Positions 1-6,750 of a stretch of DNA of 32,468 bases are shown here, piece after piece. Within the stretch, counting starts at the first letter, position 1. The number at the start of each line of letters is the position of its first letter. This DNA is from Ignavibacteriota bacterium (GTDB lineage Bacteria; Bacteroidota; Ignavibacteria; UBA10030): NCBI GenBank assembly GCA_003170475.1, contig PMZI01000045.1:98138-130605 (forward strand), given 5' to 3'. A model generated the notes under the pieces. It searched no databases. It was not told where the DNA came from and saw nothing but the letters and a program-made list of their open reading frames with translations. The translations under genes were made by a program, and so were the position numbers.

Positions 1-520
1 CGTTCGTCAGATCATCGAGAAATCGGAACAACTCGTCAAGCATCATTTTCAGATATCCAACGTTGTCTTCGAAACAGTGCTTCCGGCTGAGGAGATGTTG
101 CTCCTTTGTGACGAGAACCAGATAGAGCAGGCGTTGGTTGCACTTTTTGTGAACGCTGTCGAGGCAATGCCGGGAGGCGGAAAGTTGGTCGTCGAAGTCC
201 AACAAGGCGCCGCCAAAAGTGATGTACGGATTCTTGTGAAAGATTCCGGCGCCGGTATCGTGCAGGAAGATCTCCCGCACGTGTTTGAACCCTTCTACAG
301 CACAAAAAAGAACGGACAAGGTGTTGGGCTCGGACTTTCGGTTGTCTATGGAATACTCGAACGTCACGGCGGTCGCATCTCTATTCAATCCGATCCGGGC
401 AAAGGAACAACATTTATCATGGAGTTTTCACAGACCGAGACAAGTGGTACTCGTGCAGAGGAACTGACGGACAATGTTGCCAAAGAACCGACTTCTGCCA
501 CTGAACAACGCAAGACATGA
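1..520 (+). CDS. Sensor histidine kinase, C-terminal ATPase part (5' end outside window)
   Basis: The reading frame is open from the first bases of the window and ends at a TGA at 518-520, so only the C-terminal part of a sensor kinase is present. What remains is a HATPase_c domain: an N box with FVNAVEAM, a G1 box DSGAGI, an F box FEPFYSTK and a G2 box GQGVGLGLSVVYG. This fold binds ATP and phosphorylates the conserved histidine of the dimerisation domain, which would lie upstream. A polar tail of about 25 residues follows the domain. The stop codon overlaps the vicinity of the next gene's start, so kinase and response regulator are almost certainly co-transcribed and form a cognate pair. 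The kinase is of the NtrB/HydH-like type that commonly pairs with NtrC regulators. The input signal cannot be judged without the N-terminus. Confidence 0.93.
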   Translation, partial: VRQIIEKSEQLVKHHFQISNVVFETVLPAEEMLLLCDENQIEQALVALFVNAVEAMPGGGKLVVEVQQGAAKSDVRILVKDSGAGIVQEDLPHVFEPFYSTKKNGQGVGLGLSVVYGILERHGGRISIQSDPGKGTTFIMEFSQTETSGTRAEELTDNVAKEPTSATEQRKT

Positions 521-528
521 GGCATCGT

Positions 529-1881
529 ATGAACGGAACTCCTGCTTTACTCGTTGTTGATGATGAACAAGTCGTCAGAGATTCACTCTCGAAGTGGTTT
601 CGGGAAGATGGTTTCCTCGTTGGCACTGCCGCGAGCGCCGCAGAGGCGCTTTCGCAACTCCAAGGGCGCAAATGGGACATTCTTCTTCTGGATATCAAGA
701 TGCCAGGGATGGATGGCATGGAGCTTCAGCAGAGAATCAAAGAAATCGACTCCAACGCCACTATTATCTTCATCACCGCGCATGCAACGGTCGATACTGC
801 CGTCAAGGCTCTGAAGGAAGGCGCCTTTGACTATGTGACAAAGCCGGTGGATCCTGATTATTTGTCGCATCTTGTGACGAACGCTCTGAAACAGCGGAAC
901 CTTGCAAATGAAAATCTGAAGTTGAAAGAGCAGATCACCGAGTTCAGCAAGGCAGACGACATCGTCGGCGACTCTGCTCAAATGCAGAAAGTTTATGATC
1001 TGATTCAGACTGTCGCGAAAACAGAAACCACTGTCATGATCCGCGGCGAGAGTGGAACGGGGAAAGAGCTGATCGCACGGGCGATTCACAGCAACAGCTC
1101 GCGTCGGTACTTTCCGATTGTCGCGGTAAACTGCGGTGCGATGGCAGAGGGGGTTCTTGAAAGCGAGTTGTTTGGACACGAACGAGGTGCCTTCACCGGC
1201 GCTCAGTATCGACGAAAAGGAAAGCTCGAATTGTCAGATGGGGGGACGCTTTTCCTTGATGAAATTGGCAACATCGATATGAAGACACAGATGGACCTGC
1301 TTCGCGTGATCGAGACAAAGCAGTTTACGAGAGTCGGGGGCAATGACATCATCAAGGTCGACTTCAGAGTCATCTGTGCGACGAACAAAGATCTGGAAAA
1401 AGCAGTTGCGGAGGGGTCATTCCGGGAAGATCTGTACTATCGATTGAATGTGTTCTCGGTGTTCATCCCACCGCTGAGAGAGCGGAAAGGAGACATACCG
1501 GTCCTCGCGAACTATTTCGTGCAAAAGTACATGCGAGTCATGGGGAAGCAAATTACGTCAATCGCCCCCGAGGCGATGGATACGATTGTTCGCTACAATT
1601 GGCCTGGAAATGTCCGAGAACTGGAGAATGCTATCGAACGTGCGATGGTGGTTGGGAAACCTCCTTCGATCAAACCCGAGGACCTGCCATACCAACTGAC
1701 TGAAAAGAACCATGTTCTGCCGGCCGGTTCTCTCGCCTCCATGGAAAAAGCGCATATCGCTTCCGTGCTGGATCAAAATCGATGGAACATATCGCGCTCT
1801 GCGGAGATTCTCCAGATCGACAGGGTCACGCTCTACAATAAGATCGAGAAGTATGGTCTGAAGAAACCAAACGCCGGATGA
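529..1881 (+). CDS. NtrC-family sigma54-dependent response regulator
   Basis: A complete bacterial enhancer-binding protein of about 450 residues. A receiver domain comes first, with acidic pair VVDDE, phospho-acceptor Asp in LLLDIKMPG (about residue 55) and the conserved Lys in TKPVDP. Next is a sigma54-interaction AAA+ domain with Walker A GESGTGKE (about 173-180), an intact GAFTGA loop (about 220-225) and Walker B LFLDE. A Fis-type helix-turn-helix closes the C-terminus (NISRSAEILQIDRVTLYNKI). GAFTGA is the loop that contacts sigma54, so the protein should remodel closed sigma54 complexes once phosphorylated. Two starts are possible: ATG at 517 overlaps the kinase stop but has no Shine-Dalgarno, whereas ATG at 529 has GAGG six bases upstream and is preferred. 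The nearest candidate target is the -24/-12 element at 2556-2570. Confidence 0.95.
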   Translation: MNGTPALLVVDDEQVVRDSLSKWFREDGFLVGTAASAAEALSQLQGRKWDILLLDIKMPGMDGMELQQRIKEIDSNATIIFITAHATVDTAVKALKEGAFDYVTKPVDPDYLSHLVTNALKQRNLANENLKLKEQITEFSKADDIVGDSAQMQKVYDLIQTVAKTETTVMIRGESGTGKELIARAIHSNSSRRYFPIVAVNCGAMAEGVLESELFGHERGAFTGAQYRRKGKLELSDGGTLFLDEIGNIDMKTQMDLLRVIETKQFTRVGGNDIIKVDFRVICATNKDLEKAVAEGSFREDLYYRLNVFSVFIPPLRERKGDIPVLANYFVQKYMRVMGKQITSIAPEAMDTIVRYNWPGNVRELENAIERAMVVGKPPSIKPEDLPYQLTEKNHVLPAGSLASMEKAHIASVLDQNRWNISRSAEILQIDRVTLYNKIEKYGLKKPNAG

Positions 1882-1891
1882 GACGACTGTT

Positions 1892-2425
1892 GTGGCTTCT
1901 GCCATAAACATCCTGAACGCCTCAACTCTGGAAGATGAGCGGTTGGAGGGGATTTCGCAAGCTGTCGGTCGAGTCTTTGGCCTTCGGACGTACGTCACTC
2001 CGGCTCCGCTGAATCTTGACAGGGCATTCGATCCCTCTCGAGGGCAATACAACTCCACGGCCTTGTTGGCACAACTCCTCCAGGCGTACAAGGACGGCGA
2101 CGAAAAGAGAATAGCAGTCGTGGGCGTCGATCTCTTCATTCCGGTGCTTACGTTCGTTTTCGGGGAAGCCCAACTCAATGGTATCGCAGCGGTGGTTTCC
2201 TTTCACCGCCTTGCCAACCCGTTCTACGGCATGGTGCCTGATGATGCCATGACCTGGAAGCGTCTGGAGAAAGAGATCGTTCACGAACTGGGGCACACTT
2301 TCGGGCTTTATCATTGTCATCAGTTCGAATGTGTGATGCGGTCATCGACGTACGTCGAGGAGATCGATCTGAAGCGAGAGTCTCTTTGCCCTGACTGCAA
2401 GTCGAAGCTGGTGGCGACGCGTTGA
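1892..2425 (+). CDS. Archaemetzincin-like zinc metalloprotease
   Basis: A 177-residue protein starting at a GTG ten bases after the response regulator stop; no other start is available before the upstream in-frame stop. It carries HELGHTFGLYHC at 131-142, followed by C147, Met149 and a C166-x2-C169 pair. This matches the archaemetzincin signature HExxHxxGxxHC-x4-C-x-M-x(16-17)-CxxC. His131, His135 and His141 should bind the catalytic zinc, Glu132 is the general base, Met149 is the Met-turn, and the four cysteines form a second structural zinc site. There is no signal peptide, so it is predicted cytoplasmic. Physiological substrates of the family are not well known. Its tight spacing puts it in the same transcript as the two-component genes, which is unusual. 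Family assignment is firm; role is unknown. Confidence 0.9.
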   Translation: MASAINILNASTLEDERLEGISQAVGRVFGLRTYVTPAPLNLDRAFDPSRGQYNSTALLAQLLQAYKDGDEKRIAVVGVDLFIPVLTFVFGEAQLNGIAAVVSFHRLANPFYGMVPDDAMTWKRLEKEIVHELGHTFGLYHCHQFECVMRSSTYVEEIDLKRESLCPDCKSKLVATR

Positions 2426-2464
2426 GGATTTCAACAATCGTTGGCGGAATCAAGAAAGGCTTTG

Positions 2465-2510
2465 AATCGCCTTCTCATTTGTGACAAAAAACGATCACAA
2501 TTGTGCGATT
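2465..2510 (+). promoter_or_regulatory. Nested inverted repeats upstream of the vor operon, candidate activator site
   Basis: Three inverted elements overlap here: AATCGC (2465-2470) with GCGATT (2505-2510), TTGTGA (2479-2484) with TCACAA (2495-2500), and a perfect ten-base palindrome CACAATTGTG (2496-2505). Their centre lies roughly 80-95 bases upstream of the start site predicted from the -24/-12 element at 2556, a usual distance for an NtrC-type enhancer. The TGTGA/TCACA half-sites resemble a CRP/FNR-family box but are ten rather than six bases apart. No T-run follows, so it is not a clear terminator. Binding partner is inferred. Confidence 0.4.
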
Positions 2511-2555
2511 GCAAGTCGAATAGTGCTTTATCTGAGCCTCTGTAGGCCTGACCGG

Positions 2556-2570
2556 TGGCACGTAAGTTGT
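2556..2570 (+). promoter_or_regulatory. Candidate sigma54 -24/-12 promoter of the vor operon
   Basis: TGGCACGTAAGTTGT matches the sigma54 consensus TGGCACG-N4-TTGC at every defined base except the last C. The GG and the -12 G are separated by the required ten bases. Transcription would start near 2582, leaving a leader of about 68 bases before vorD. A sigma54-activator gene lies just upstream. The imperfect -12 dinucleotide (GT instead of GC) is the main reservation. Confidence 0.55.
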
Positions 2571-2590
2571 CAAGTGTTCACAAAAGATCG

Positions 2591-2612
2591 TTGAGAACGT
2601 CAATGTTCTCAA
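2591..2612 (+). promoter_or_regulatory. Perfect 8-base inverted repeat in the vor leader, candidate operator or hairpin
   Basis: TTGAGAAC and GTTCTCAA form a perfect inverted repeat around a six-base spacer (GTCAAT). It lies about ten bases downstream of the predicted sigma54 start and 37 bases before the vorD start codon. It could be a dyad operator, for instance for the Rrf2-type regulator encoded at the end of the same operon, or a leader-RNA hairpin. No T-run follows, so it is not an intrinsic terminator. Confidence 0.5.
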
Positions 2613-2649
2613 GAGGATTTCAGATTATTGAAGAAAGGGGCATATCTCT

Positions 2650-2904
2650 ATGATACGAGGCAAAGTGACAATCGCCGAGGAGATCTGCAAAGGATGTGAG
2701 CTCTGTATTACCGCTTGTCCTCAGGAAAGTCTTGGTCTTTCCGATAAGATTAACCTGAAGGGATATCGCTACGCAGTGTTGATCCAGGACAATTGCACAG
2801 GTTGCATAAACTGTGCATTGGTATGCCCGGATGCAGCGATCACTGTTTATCGTCAAAAGAAACCAGTCAAAGGTGTCGGACCGCAGGTTCAGATTGCTGC
2901 CTAG
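2650..2904 (+). CDS. vorD: 2-oxoacid:ferredoxin oxidoreductase, delta (2x[4Fe-4S] ferredoxin) subunit
   Basis: An 84-residue bacterial-type ferredoxin with two C-x2-C-x2-C-x3-CP motifs: Cys13, 16, 19 and 23, and Cys49, 52, 55 and 59. These should bind two [4Fe-4S] clusters. In multi-subunit Vor/Kor/Por enzymes this subunit passes electrons from the catalytic core to free ferredoxin. It is the first gene of the operon and precedes the alpha, beta and gamma subunit genes, a common order for the four-subunit type. The ATG at 2650 is preceded by GAAAGGGG with nine bases of spacing, a good ribosome binding site. The 224 bases upstream hold the candidate sigma54 promoter and the two inverted-repeat elements. 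Confidence 0.9.
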   Translation: MIRGKVTIAEEICKGCELCITACPQESLGLSDKINLKGYRYAVLIQDNCTGCINCALVCPDAAITVYRQKKPVKGVGPQVQIAA

Positions 2905-2931
2905 CCGCCGATATCGGTTCTTTCAAAAACA

Positions 2932-4044
2932 ATGACAAACAAAGTTATGCCAACGCTCGATAAGACAGAAGTTCGTCTGATGAAAGGGAACGAGGCGCTT
3001 GCCGAAGCCGCACTACGGGCTGGCATGCAGGCGTACTTCGGTTATCCCATTACACCTCAGTCCGAAGTCATTGAGTATCTGATGGCCGAACAGCCGAAGC
3101 ACAAGAATTGTGTCGTGCTGCAGGCTGAGAGTGAGGTCGCCGCCATCAACATGGTTTTTGGAGCCTCAGGCGCAGGCGCACGAGTGATGATCTCGTCGTC
3201 AGGGCCGGGGATTAGTTTGATGCAGGAAGGCATCTCCTACATGGCGTCGGCACAACTGCCGTGCCTGATCGTCAACGTGCAACGTGGAGGCCCGGGCCTT
3301 GGGACCATCCAGCCATCGCAAGGTGATTACTTTCAGGCAACTAAAGGGGGAGGCCACGGAGACTATCGCTTGATTGTTCTCGCTCCGGGTTCCGTCCAGG
3401 AAATGGCCGACTTTGTGTTCGAAGGTTTCAGGTTGGCAGAGAAGTACCGAACTCCTGCTCTCATCCTGACCGACGGTGCTCTGGGTCAGATGATGGAGAA
3501 AGTCTCCCTGCCGCCTCTTGGATCGCTGCCCTATCCGGACACGCCATGGGCAACGATGGGGAAGAAACCAGGTGAAAAACGTCACATCATTACGTCGCTC
3601 TTCATGCAGCCTGAGGAGATGGAAGAGGTCAACATGACACTCCAGAAAAAGTACAGGCTGATAGAAGAAACCGAAGTCCGATACGAGGAGTTCGGTGTGG
3701 ATGATGCGGACGTTCTCCTGGTAGCGTTTGGCCTTGTTGCGCGCATCTGTCAGAAAGCGATGCAGCAAGCGCGTGCGCGAGGACTGAAGGTCGGTCTGTT
3801 GCGTCCGATCACGCTCTTTCCGTTCCCCGAAAAGCGCATCGCAGAGTTATCCGCGCGAGTTGCCTCTGTGCTCACCGTTGAGATGAACGCAGGCCAGATG
3901 TTAGAAGATGTTCGCCTTGCGGTTGAAGGACGCTGCCCCGTGCACTTTAAGGGTCGCATGGGCGGGATGATTCCTTCTCCGGATGAAGTGCTCGAGGCAA
4001 TCGAAGCCATCGCAGAGAAACACAATGTCGAATTGCAAAGGTGA
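2932..4044 (+). CDS. vorB: 2-oxoacid:ferredoxin oxidoreductase, alpha subunit (VorB/KorA type)
   Basis: A 370-residue alpha subunit of the pyruvate-ferredoxin-oxidoreductase superfamily. It holds the pyrimidine-binding domain (KGNEALAEAALRAG, FGYPITPQSE), the segment QAESEVAAINMVFGASGAGARVM broken by conserved SSSGPG, then RGGPGLGTIQPSQGDYFQ and GGGHGDYR, followed by a C-terminal domain (about 250-370) with RPITLFPFPE. With the beta subunit it oxidatively decarboxylates a 2-oxoacid to acyl-CoA, or runs in reverse as a carboxylating synthase. The GGGHGDYR region is most like subunits annotated VorB (branched-chain 2-oxoacids), but sequence alone does not separate 2-oxoisovalerate, 2-oxobutyrate and 2-oxoglutarate enzymes. 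ATGs at 2932 and 2947 are both usable; neither has a strong Shine-Dalgarno. A palindrome CCGATATCGG sits in the gap after vorD. Confidence 0.92.
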   Translation: MTNKVMPTLDKTEVRLMKGNEALAEAALRAGMQAYFGYPITPQSEVIEYLMAEQPKHKNCVVLQAESEVAAINMVFGASGAGARVMISSSGPGISLMQEGISYMASAQLPCLIVNVQRGGPGLGTIQPSQGDYFQATKGGGHGDYRLIVLAPGSVQEMADFVFEGFRLAEKYRTPALILTDGALGQMMEKVSLPPLGSLPYPDTPWATMGKKPGEKRHIITSLFMQPEEMEEVNMTLQKKYRLIEETEVRYEEFGVDDADVLLVAFGLVARICQKAMQQARARGLKVGLLRPITLFPFPEKRIAELSARVASVLTVEMNAGQMLEDVRLAVEGRCPVHFKGRMGGMIPSPDEVLEAIEAIAEKHNVELQR

Positions 4045-4048
4045 TTCC

Positions 4049-4825
4049 ATGGATCTTCCTCCCATTACGAATGGATTTGAACTTGTATATCAAAAGCCCC
4101 AGACGCTGACCGAGACACCGATGCATTATTGCCCCGGCTGCGGTCATGGGGTTGTGCACCGGGTCTTGATGGAAGTGATCGATGAAATGGGTCTTCAGGA
4201 CAGGACGATTGGCGTCGCGCCTGTTGGATGCTCGGTGTTCGCGTACGAGTACATGAATATTGATGTTCAAGAAGCCGCCCACGGAAGGGCGTCCGCCGTT
4301 GCGACTGGCATTAAACGCGTGTTACCTGACCGGGTTGTGTTTTCGTATCAAGGTGATGGTGACCTCGCTGCGATCGGAACCGCCGAGACGATCCACACGG
4401 TGAATCGAGGCGAGAATATTCTGATGCTATTTATCAACAACGGCGTCTATGGTATGACCGGGGGTCAAATGGCTCCTACGACGCTTCTCGGGATGAAGAC
4501 CACGACATCTCCCTATGGTCGTGAAACCAGCCTCGCTGGTTATCCCTTGAAAATCACAGAGCTCCTGGCTCAACTTCCGGGCTCCTACTACGTGACGCGT
4601 CAAGCAGCGCACACTGCCGCTGCCGTACGGAAGCTGAAGAAGGCTGTCCAGCTTTCGCTTCAATACCAGTTGCTCAACAAAGGGACGTGCTTCATCGAGG
4701 TTGTCTCCAATTGTCCGTCCGGCTGGAAAATGACGCCGACGGAATCGAATAAATGGTTGGAAGCAAATATGTTCCCGATCTACCCGCTGGGGGATTTGAA
4801 GACCCCGGCTCAACCAATGAACTAG
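4049..4825 (+). CDS. vorA: 2-oxoacid:ferredoxin oxidoreductase, beta (TPP-binding) subunit
   Basis: A 258-residue thiamine-pyrophosphate subunit. The TPP/Mg motif is GDGD at 102-105 with the closing Asn pair at 130-131, followed by GMTGGQMAPTT. Cys28 and Cys31 of YCPGCGHG, Cys61 (PVGCS) and a late Cys (SNCPSGW) are positioned to bind the subunit's [4Fe-4S] cluster. The frame is open upstream into the alpha gene, but the start is set at ATG 4049: it lies five bases after the alpha stop, has AAAGGTGA four bases upstream, and gives the usual N-terminus. It forms the active site with the alpha subunit. Strong conservation and tight coupling make the assignment secure; the exact 2-oxoacid is not. 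Confidence 0.93.
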   Translation: MDLPPITNGFELVYQKPQTLTETPMHYCPGCGHGVVHRVLMEVIDEMGLQDRTIGVAPVGCSVFAYEYMNIDVQEAAHGRASAVATGIKRVLPDRVVFSYQGDGDLAAIGTAETIHTVNRGENILMLFINNGVYGMTGGQMAPTTLLGMKTTTSPYGRETSLAGYPLKITELLAQLPGSYYVTRQAAHTAAAVRKLKKAVQLSLQYQLLNKGTCFIEVVSNCPSGWKMTPTESNKWLEANMFPIYPLGDLKTPAQPMN

Positions 4826-4838
4826 GTGGTACAATCCC

Positions 4839-5408
4839 ATGACGAACACGCAAGAAATCATTATTGCCGGTTTTGGGGGACAAGGGGTCCTCTCGATGGG
4901 TCAGTTGCTGGTCTATGCAGCGATGATAGAAGGGAAAGAAGTAAGCTGGATGCCCTCCTACGGTCCCGAGATGCGCGGAGGAACCGCGAATTGCATGGTC
5001 ATCATCTCCGAGGCTCGTATCAGCTCTCCCATTCTCTCGAAATTTGATTCCGCGATTGTTCTCAACCAGCCATCTATGGACAAGTTCCTCGGAAAGGTTC
5101 ATCCAGGCGGTCTTGTCATTTACGAGCGTTCTACGATCATTAATCCGCCCGCTCGGACCGACATCGAGGTGCTTGGTCTTCCGGCGATTGAGGAGGCCCA
5201 CCGGCTGACGAGCAAGCAAGTGGCGAATGTGGTATTGCTCGGGGCATTTCTCGAGCGCCGACCAGTCGTGAAGCCCGAGAATGTGATCATAGCGCTCCGT
5301 AAAGTCCTTCCGCCGCACCGCCAGCATCTGTTGCCGATCAACGAGCAAGCCCTGGTGAGAGGAAGAGAACTTGCGATCGAGGCTCTTGCTGAGTCAGTCG
5401 TACGGTGA
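4839..5408 (+). CDS. vorC: 2-oxoacid:ferredoxin oxidoreductase, gamma subunit
   Basis: A 189-residue gamma subunit of the same enzyme. The N-terminus IIIAGFGGQGVLSMGQLL is the typical glycine-rich opening of the family, followed by SWMPSYGPEMRGGTANC, also diagnostic. Length is normal for a free gamma subunit; in many relatives this domain is fused to the alpha chain. The gene starts 13 bases after the beta stop with GGTGG upstream of the ATG. It completes the delta-alpha-beta-gamma set, so a functional complex is expected. No missing motif or frameshift is visible. Confidence 0.92.
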   Translation: MTNTQEIIIAGFGGQGVLSMGQLLVYAAMIEGKEVSWMPSYGPEMRGGTANCMVIISEARISSPILSKFDSAIVLNQPSMDKFLGKVHPGGLVIYERSTIINPPARTDIEVLGLPAIEEAHRLTSKQVANVVLLGAFLERRPVVKPENVIIALRKVLPPHRQHLLPINEQALVRGRELAIEALAESVVR

Positions 5409-5442
5409 GGAGTTTTGAGTTGTGCAACGAGAAAGGATCGAT

Positions 5443-5712
5443 ATGAGCGAGTCGACGGTCAAATGTGCGCATGCTTGCCGCAATACTTGTGCGATGCTTG
5501 CAGAAGCGCTTCGTGAGGAGAGTGAGAGGGTGAGTTTTTACGAGAGACTTCAACAGGAATGCAACTATCCCGATGTGCACGATATGCTGCTTCAGTTGAT
5601 CGAGTCCCGCAGCAAGTCCGTCCTCATGATTAATCAGAAACTGAACGAACTCAGCGCCCGAGCCGCCATCATGGATGGCGTCATCTCGAGTTACGAGAGA
5701 GCTGAGGCGTAG
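5443..5712 (+). CDS. Small helical protein with a Cys-x3-Cys-x3-Cys start, unknown function
   Basis: An 89-residue protein that I do not recognise. The ATG at 5443 has AAAGGA five bases upstream and is preferred over the in-frame GTG at 5422. Near the N-terminus are Cys8, Cys12 and Cys16, spaced as on one face of a helix. The rest is strongly helical and charged, with a second helix around LLQLIESRSKSVLMINQKLNEL and a Cys in QQECNYP. The shape suggests a small helical bundle that could bind metal or an Fe-S cluster, or a structural adaptor; this is speculation. It sits 34 bases after vorC and 7 bases before the Rrf2 regulator start, so it belongs to the vor operon. Confidence 0.75.
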   Translation: MSESTVKCAHACRNTCAMLAEALREESERVSFYERLQQECNYPDVHDMLLQLIESRSKSVLMINQKLNELSARAAIMDGVISSYERAEA

Positions 5713-5719
5713 CGCCCCA

Positions 5720-6148
5720 ATGAGTGTTCTCTTCAGCAGGCAATGCGAATATGCCCTTCAAGCTGTCATGTTTCTGGCCTTGAAGGCCGACGGTGAAAGA
5801 ACTTCGATCCGGGATCTGACAAAGAAAGTTAAAATCCCGCATCATTTTCTCGCAAAGATCCTGCAAGACCTTGCCTACAAAGGACTGCTGGTATCGCAGA
5901 AGGGTCCGACGGGAGGATTTGCGTTGGCGAAGTCGGCAAAGGAGATCACGCTCTTTGATATCGTCGATGCCATCGACGGATCTGCTTTCATGCAGAACTG
6001 CGTTTTGGGTTTTCCCGAATGCAGCGGTAAGAGCCCTTGCGCTGTGCACGAGAAGTGGGGTGCCATGCGGGAAGAACTGAGACTGATGCTCGCGAGCAAG
6101 AATGTCGCTCAGATGGCAAAGGAAATGAAAAAATCGGAATATCGATAG
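5720..6148 (+). CDS. Rrf2/IscR-family transcriptional regulator
   Basis: A 142-residue Rrf2 protein starting MSVLFSRQCEYALQAVMFLA at ATG 5720; the longer in-frame start at 5675 lies inside the preceding gene and would add an untypical N-terminus. The winged helix (SIRDLTKKVKIPHHFLAKIL, then KGPTGGFAL in the wing) binds DNA. Three cysteines, Cys94-x6-Cys101-x5-Cys107, correspond to the Fe-S ligand cluster of IscR and NsrR, so it probably senses Fe-S status, oxygen or NO through a bound cluster. As the last gene of an operon for an oxygen-sensitive Fe-S enzyme it may autoregulate that operon. The inverted repeat at 2591-2612 is a candidate operator. A terminator follows 48 bases after the stop. 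Confidence 0.9.
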   Translation: MSVLFSRQCEYALQAVMFLALKADGERTSIRDLTKKVKIPHHFLAKILQDLAYKGLLVSQKGPTGGFALAKSAKEITLFDIVDAIDGSAFMQNCVLGFPECSGKSPCAVHEKWGAMREELRLMLASKNVAQMAKEMKKSEYR

Positions 6149-6195
6149 GCTCCTGAAGGAAACCGGGAGGGCACGAGAGGGAGGCTGCAGCATAA

Positions 6196-6230
6196 TGGCC
6201 CCGTCCATTGGACGGGGCCAGTATGTTTTT
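6196..6230 (+). terminator. Intrinsic terminator after the vor-rrf2 operon
   Basis: TGGCCCCGTCC (6196-6206) and GGACGGGGCCA (6210-6220) form an 11-base perfect stem with a very tight loop. A T5 run at 6226-6230 follows after five bases. On the minus strand no T-run follows, so it mainly terminates the plus-strand operon, but the strong stem lies between convergent operons and may slow transcription from both sides. Confidence 0.75.
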
Positions 6231-6254
6231 GTGATATTCGTCAGAGCTATTCCA

Positions 6255-6749
6255 CTAAGCGGACTTGGCAACGAGCAATTTTCGAGTGTACGCGATGAGT
6301 CCGCCCGCATCGATGATCGCCTGGCGTGCTTTGGGAAGAGGTTCGATAGCGAACCGTTTGCCACTGGTCTTGTTGACGATCTCGTCGTTCGTGAATTCAA
6401 GATCGTCTCCTTCCGATGCCTCAATCGTGGGACACACGACAGTGCGCAATCCCAAATTGATTCCGTTCTGAAGAAAAATCCTCGCGAATCCCGGTGCCAC
6501 GATGACGAGTTCATGGCCTTTCAGTGTGGAGACCGCTTGCTCTCGCGAGGAGCCGCATCCGAAATTCTTGCCGCCGACAATCACGCTCCCCGCAGGGATT
6601 TGCTTCGATTTCAGCTTGCTGTTGAAGTCCGTCATGTCTGAAAACGCATACTGCGGAGTTTCGCTCGGCAGTACTGTGGCCATGTAGCGACCCGGATAGA
6701 TCACGTCGGTCGAGATATCGTCGCCGAGTTTGATGACGACTTGTGCCAT
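6255..6749 (-). CDS. leuD: LeuD-type aconitase-family hydratase, small subunit
   Basis: A 164-residue swivel-domain subunit of the LeuC2/LeuD2 (archaeal-type) isopropylmalate/methylmalate/homoaconitate dehydratase group. It begins with GDDISTDVIYPGRY and contains GKNFGCGSSREQA. The loop that selects substrate in this group reads YMAT (residues 22-25). Methanogen homoaconitase has an Arg in this loop, whereas isopropylmalate and methylmalate isomerases carry a small or hydrophobic residue; Ala24 therefore argues against homoaconitate. This is inference from remembered family knowledge. It is the last gene of the minus-strand operon and starts one base after the leuC stop. It forms a heterodimer with the LeuC-type subunit next to it. 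Confidence 0.92.
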   Translation of the reverse strand: MAQVVIKLGDDISTDVIYPGRYMATVLPSETPQYAFSDMTDFNSKLKSKQIPAGSVIVGGKNFGCGSSREQAVSTLKGHELVIVAPGFARIFLQNGINLGLRTVVCPTIEASEGDDLEFTNDEIVNKTSGKRFAIEPLPKARQAIIDAGGLIAYTRKLLVAKSA

Positions 6750-6750
6750 A

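Noticed and set aside
583-1179. 198-codon minus-strand frame within the response regulator
   Set aside because: It is antisense to conserved receiver and AAA+ motifs and has no protein-like features.
2908-2917. Palindrome CCGATATCGG between vorD and vorB as an operator
   Set aside because: It is short, inside an operon, and has no associated promoter; chance or a weak RNA stem is sufficient.
5681-6514. 277-codon minus-strand frame spanning the Rrf2 gene, the terminator and part of leuD
   Set aside because: It runs through two well-supported genes and a terminator hairpin and has no recognisable domain.
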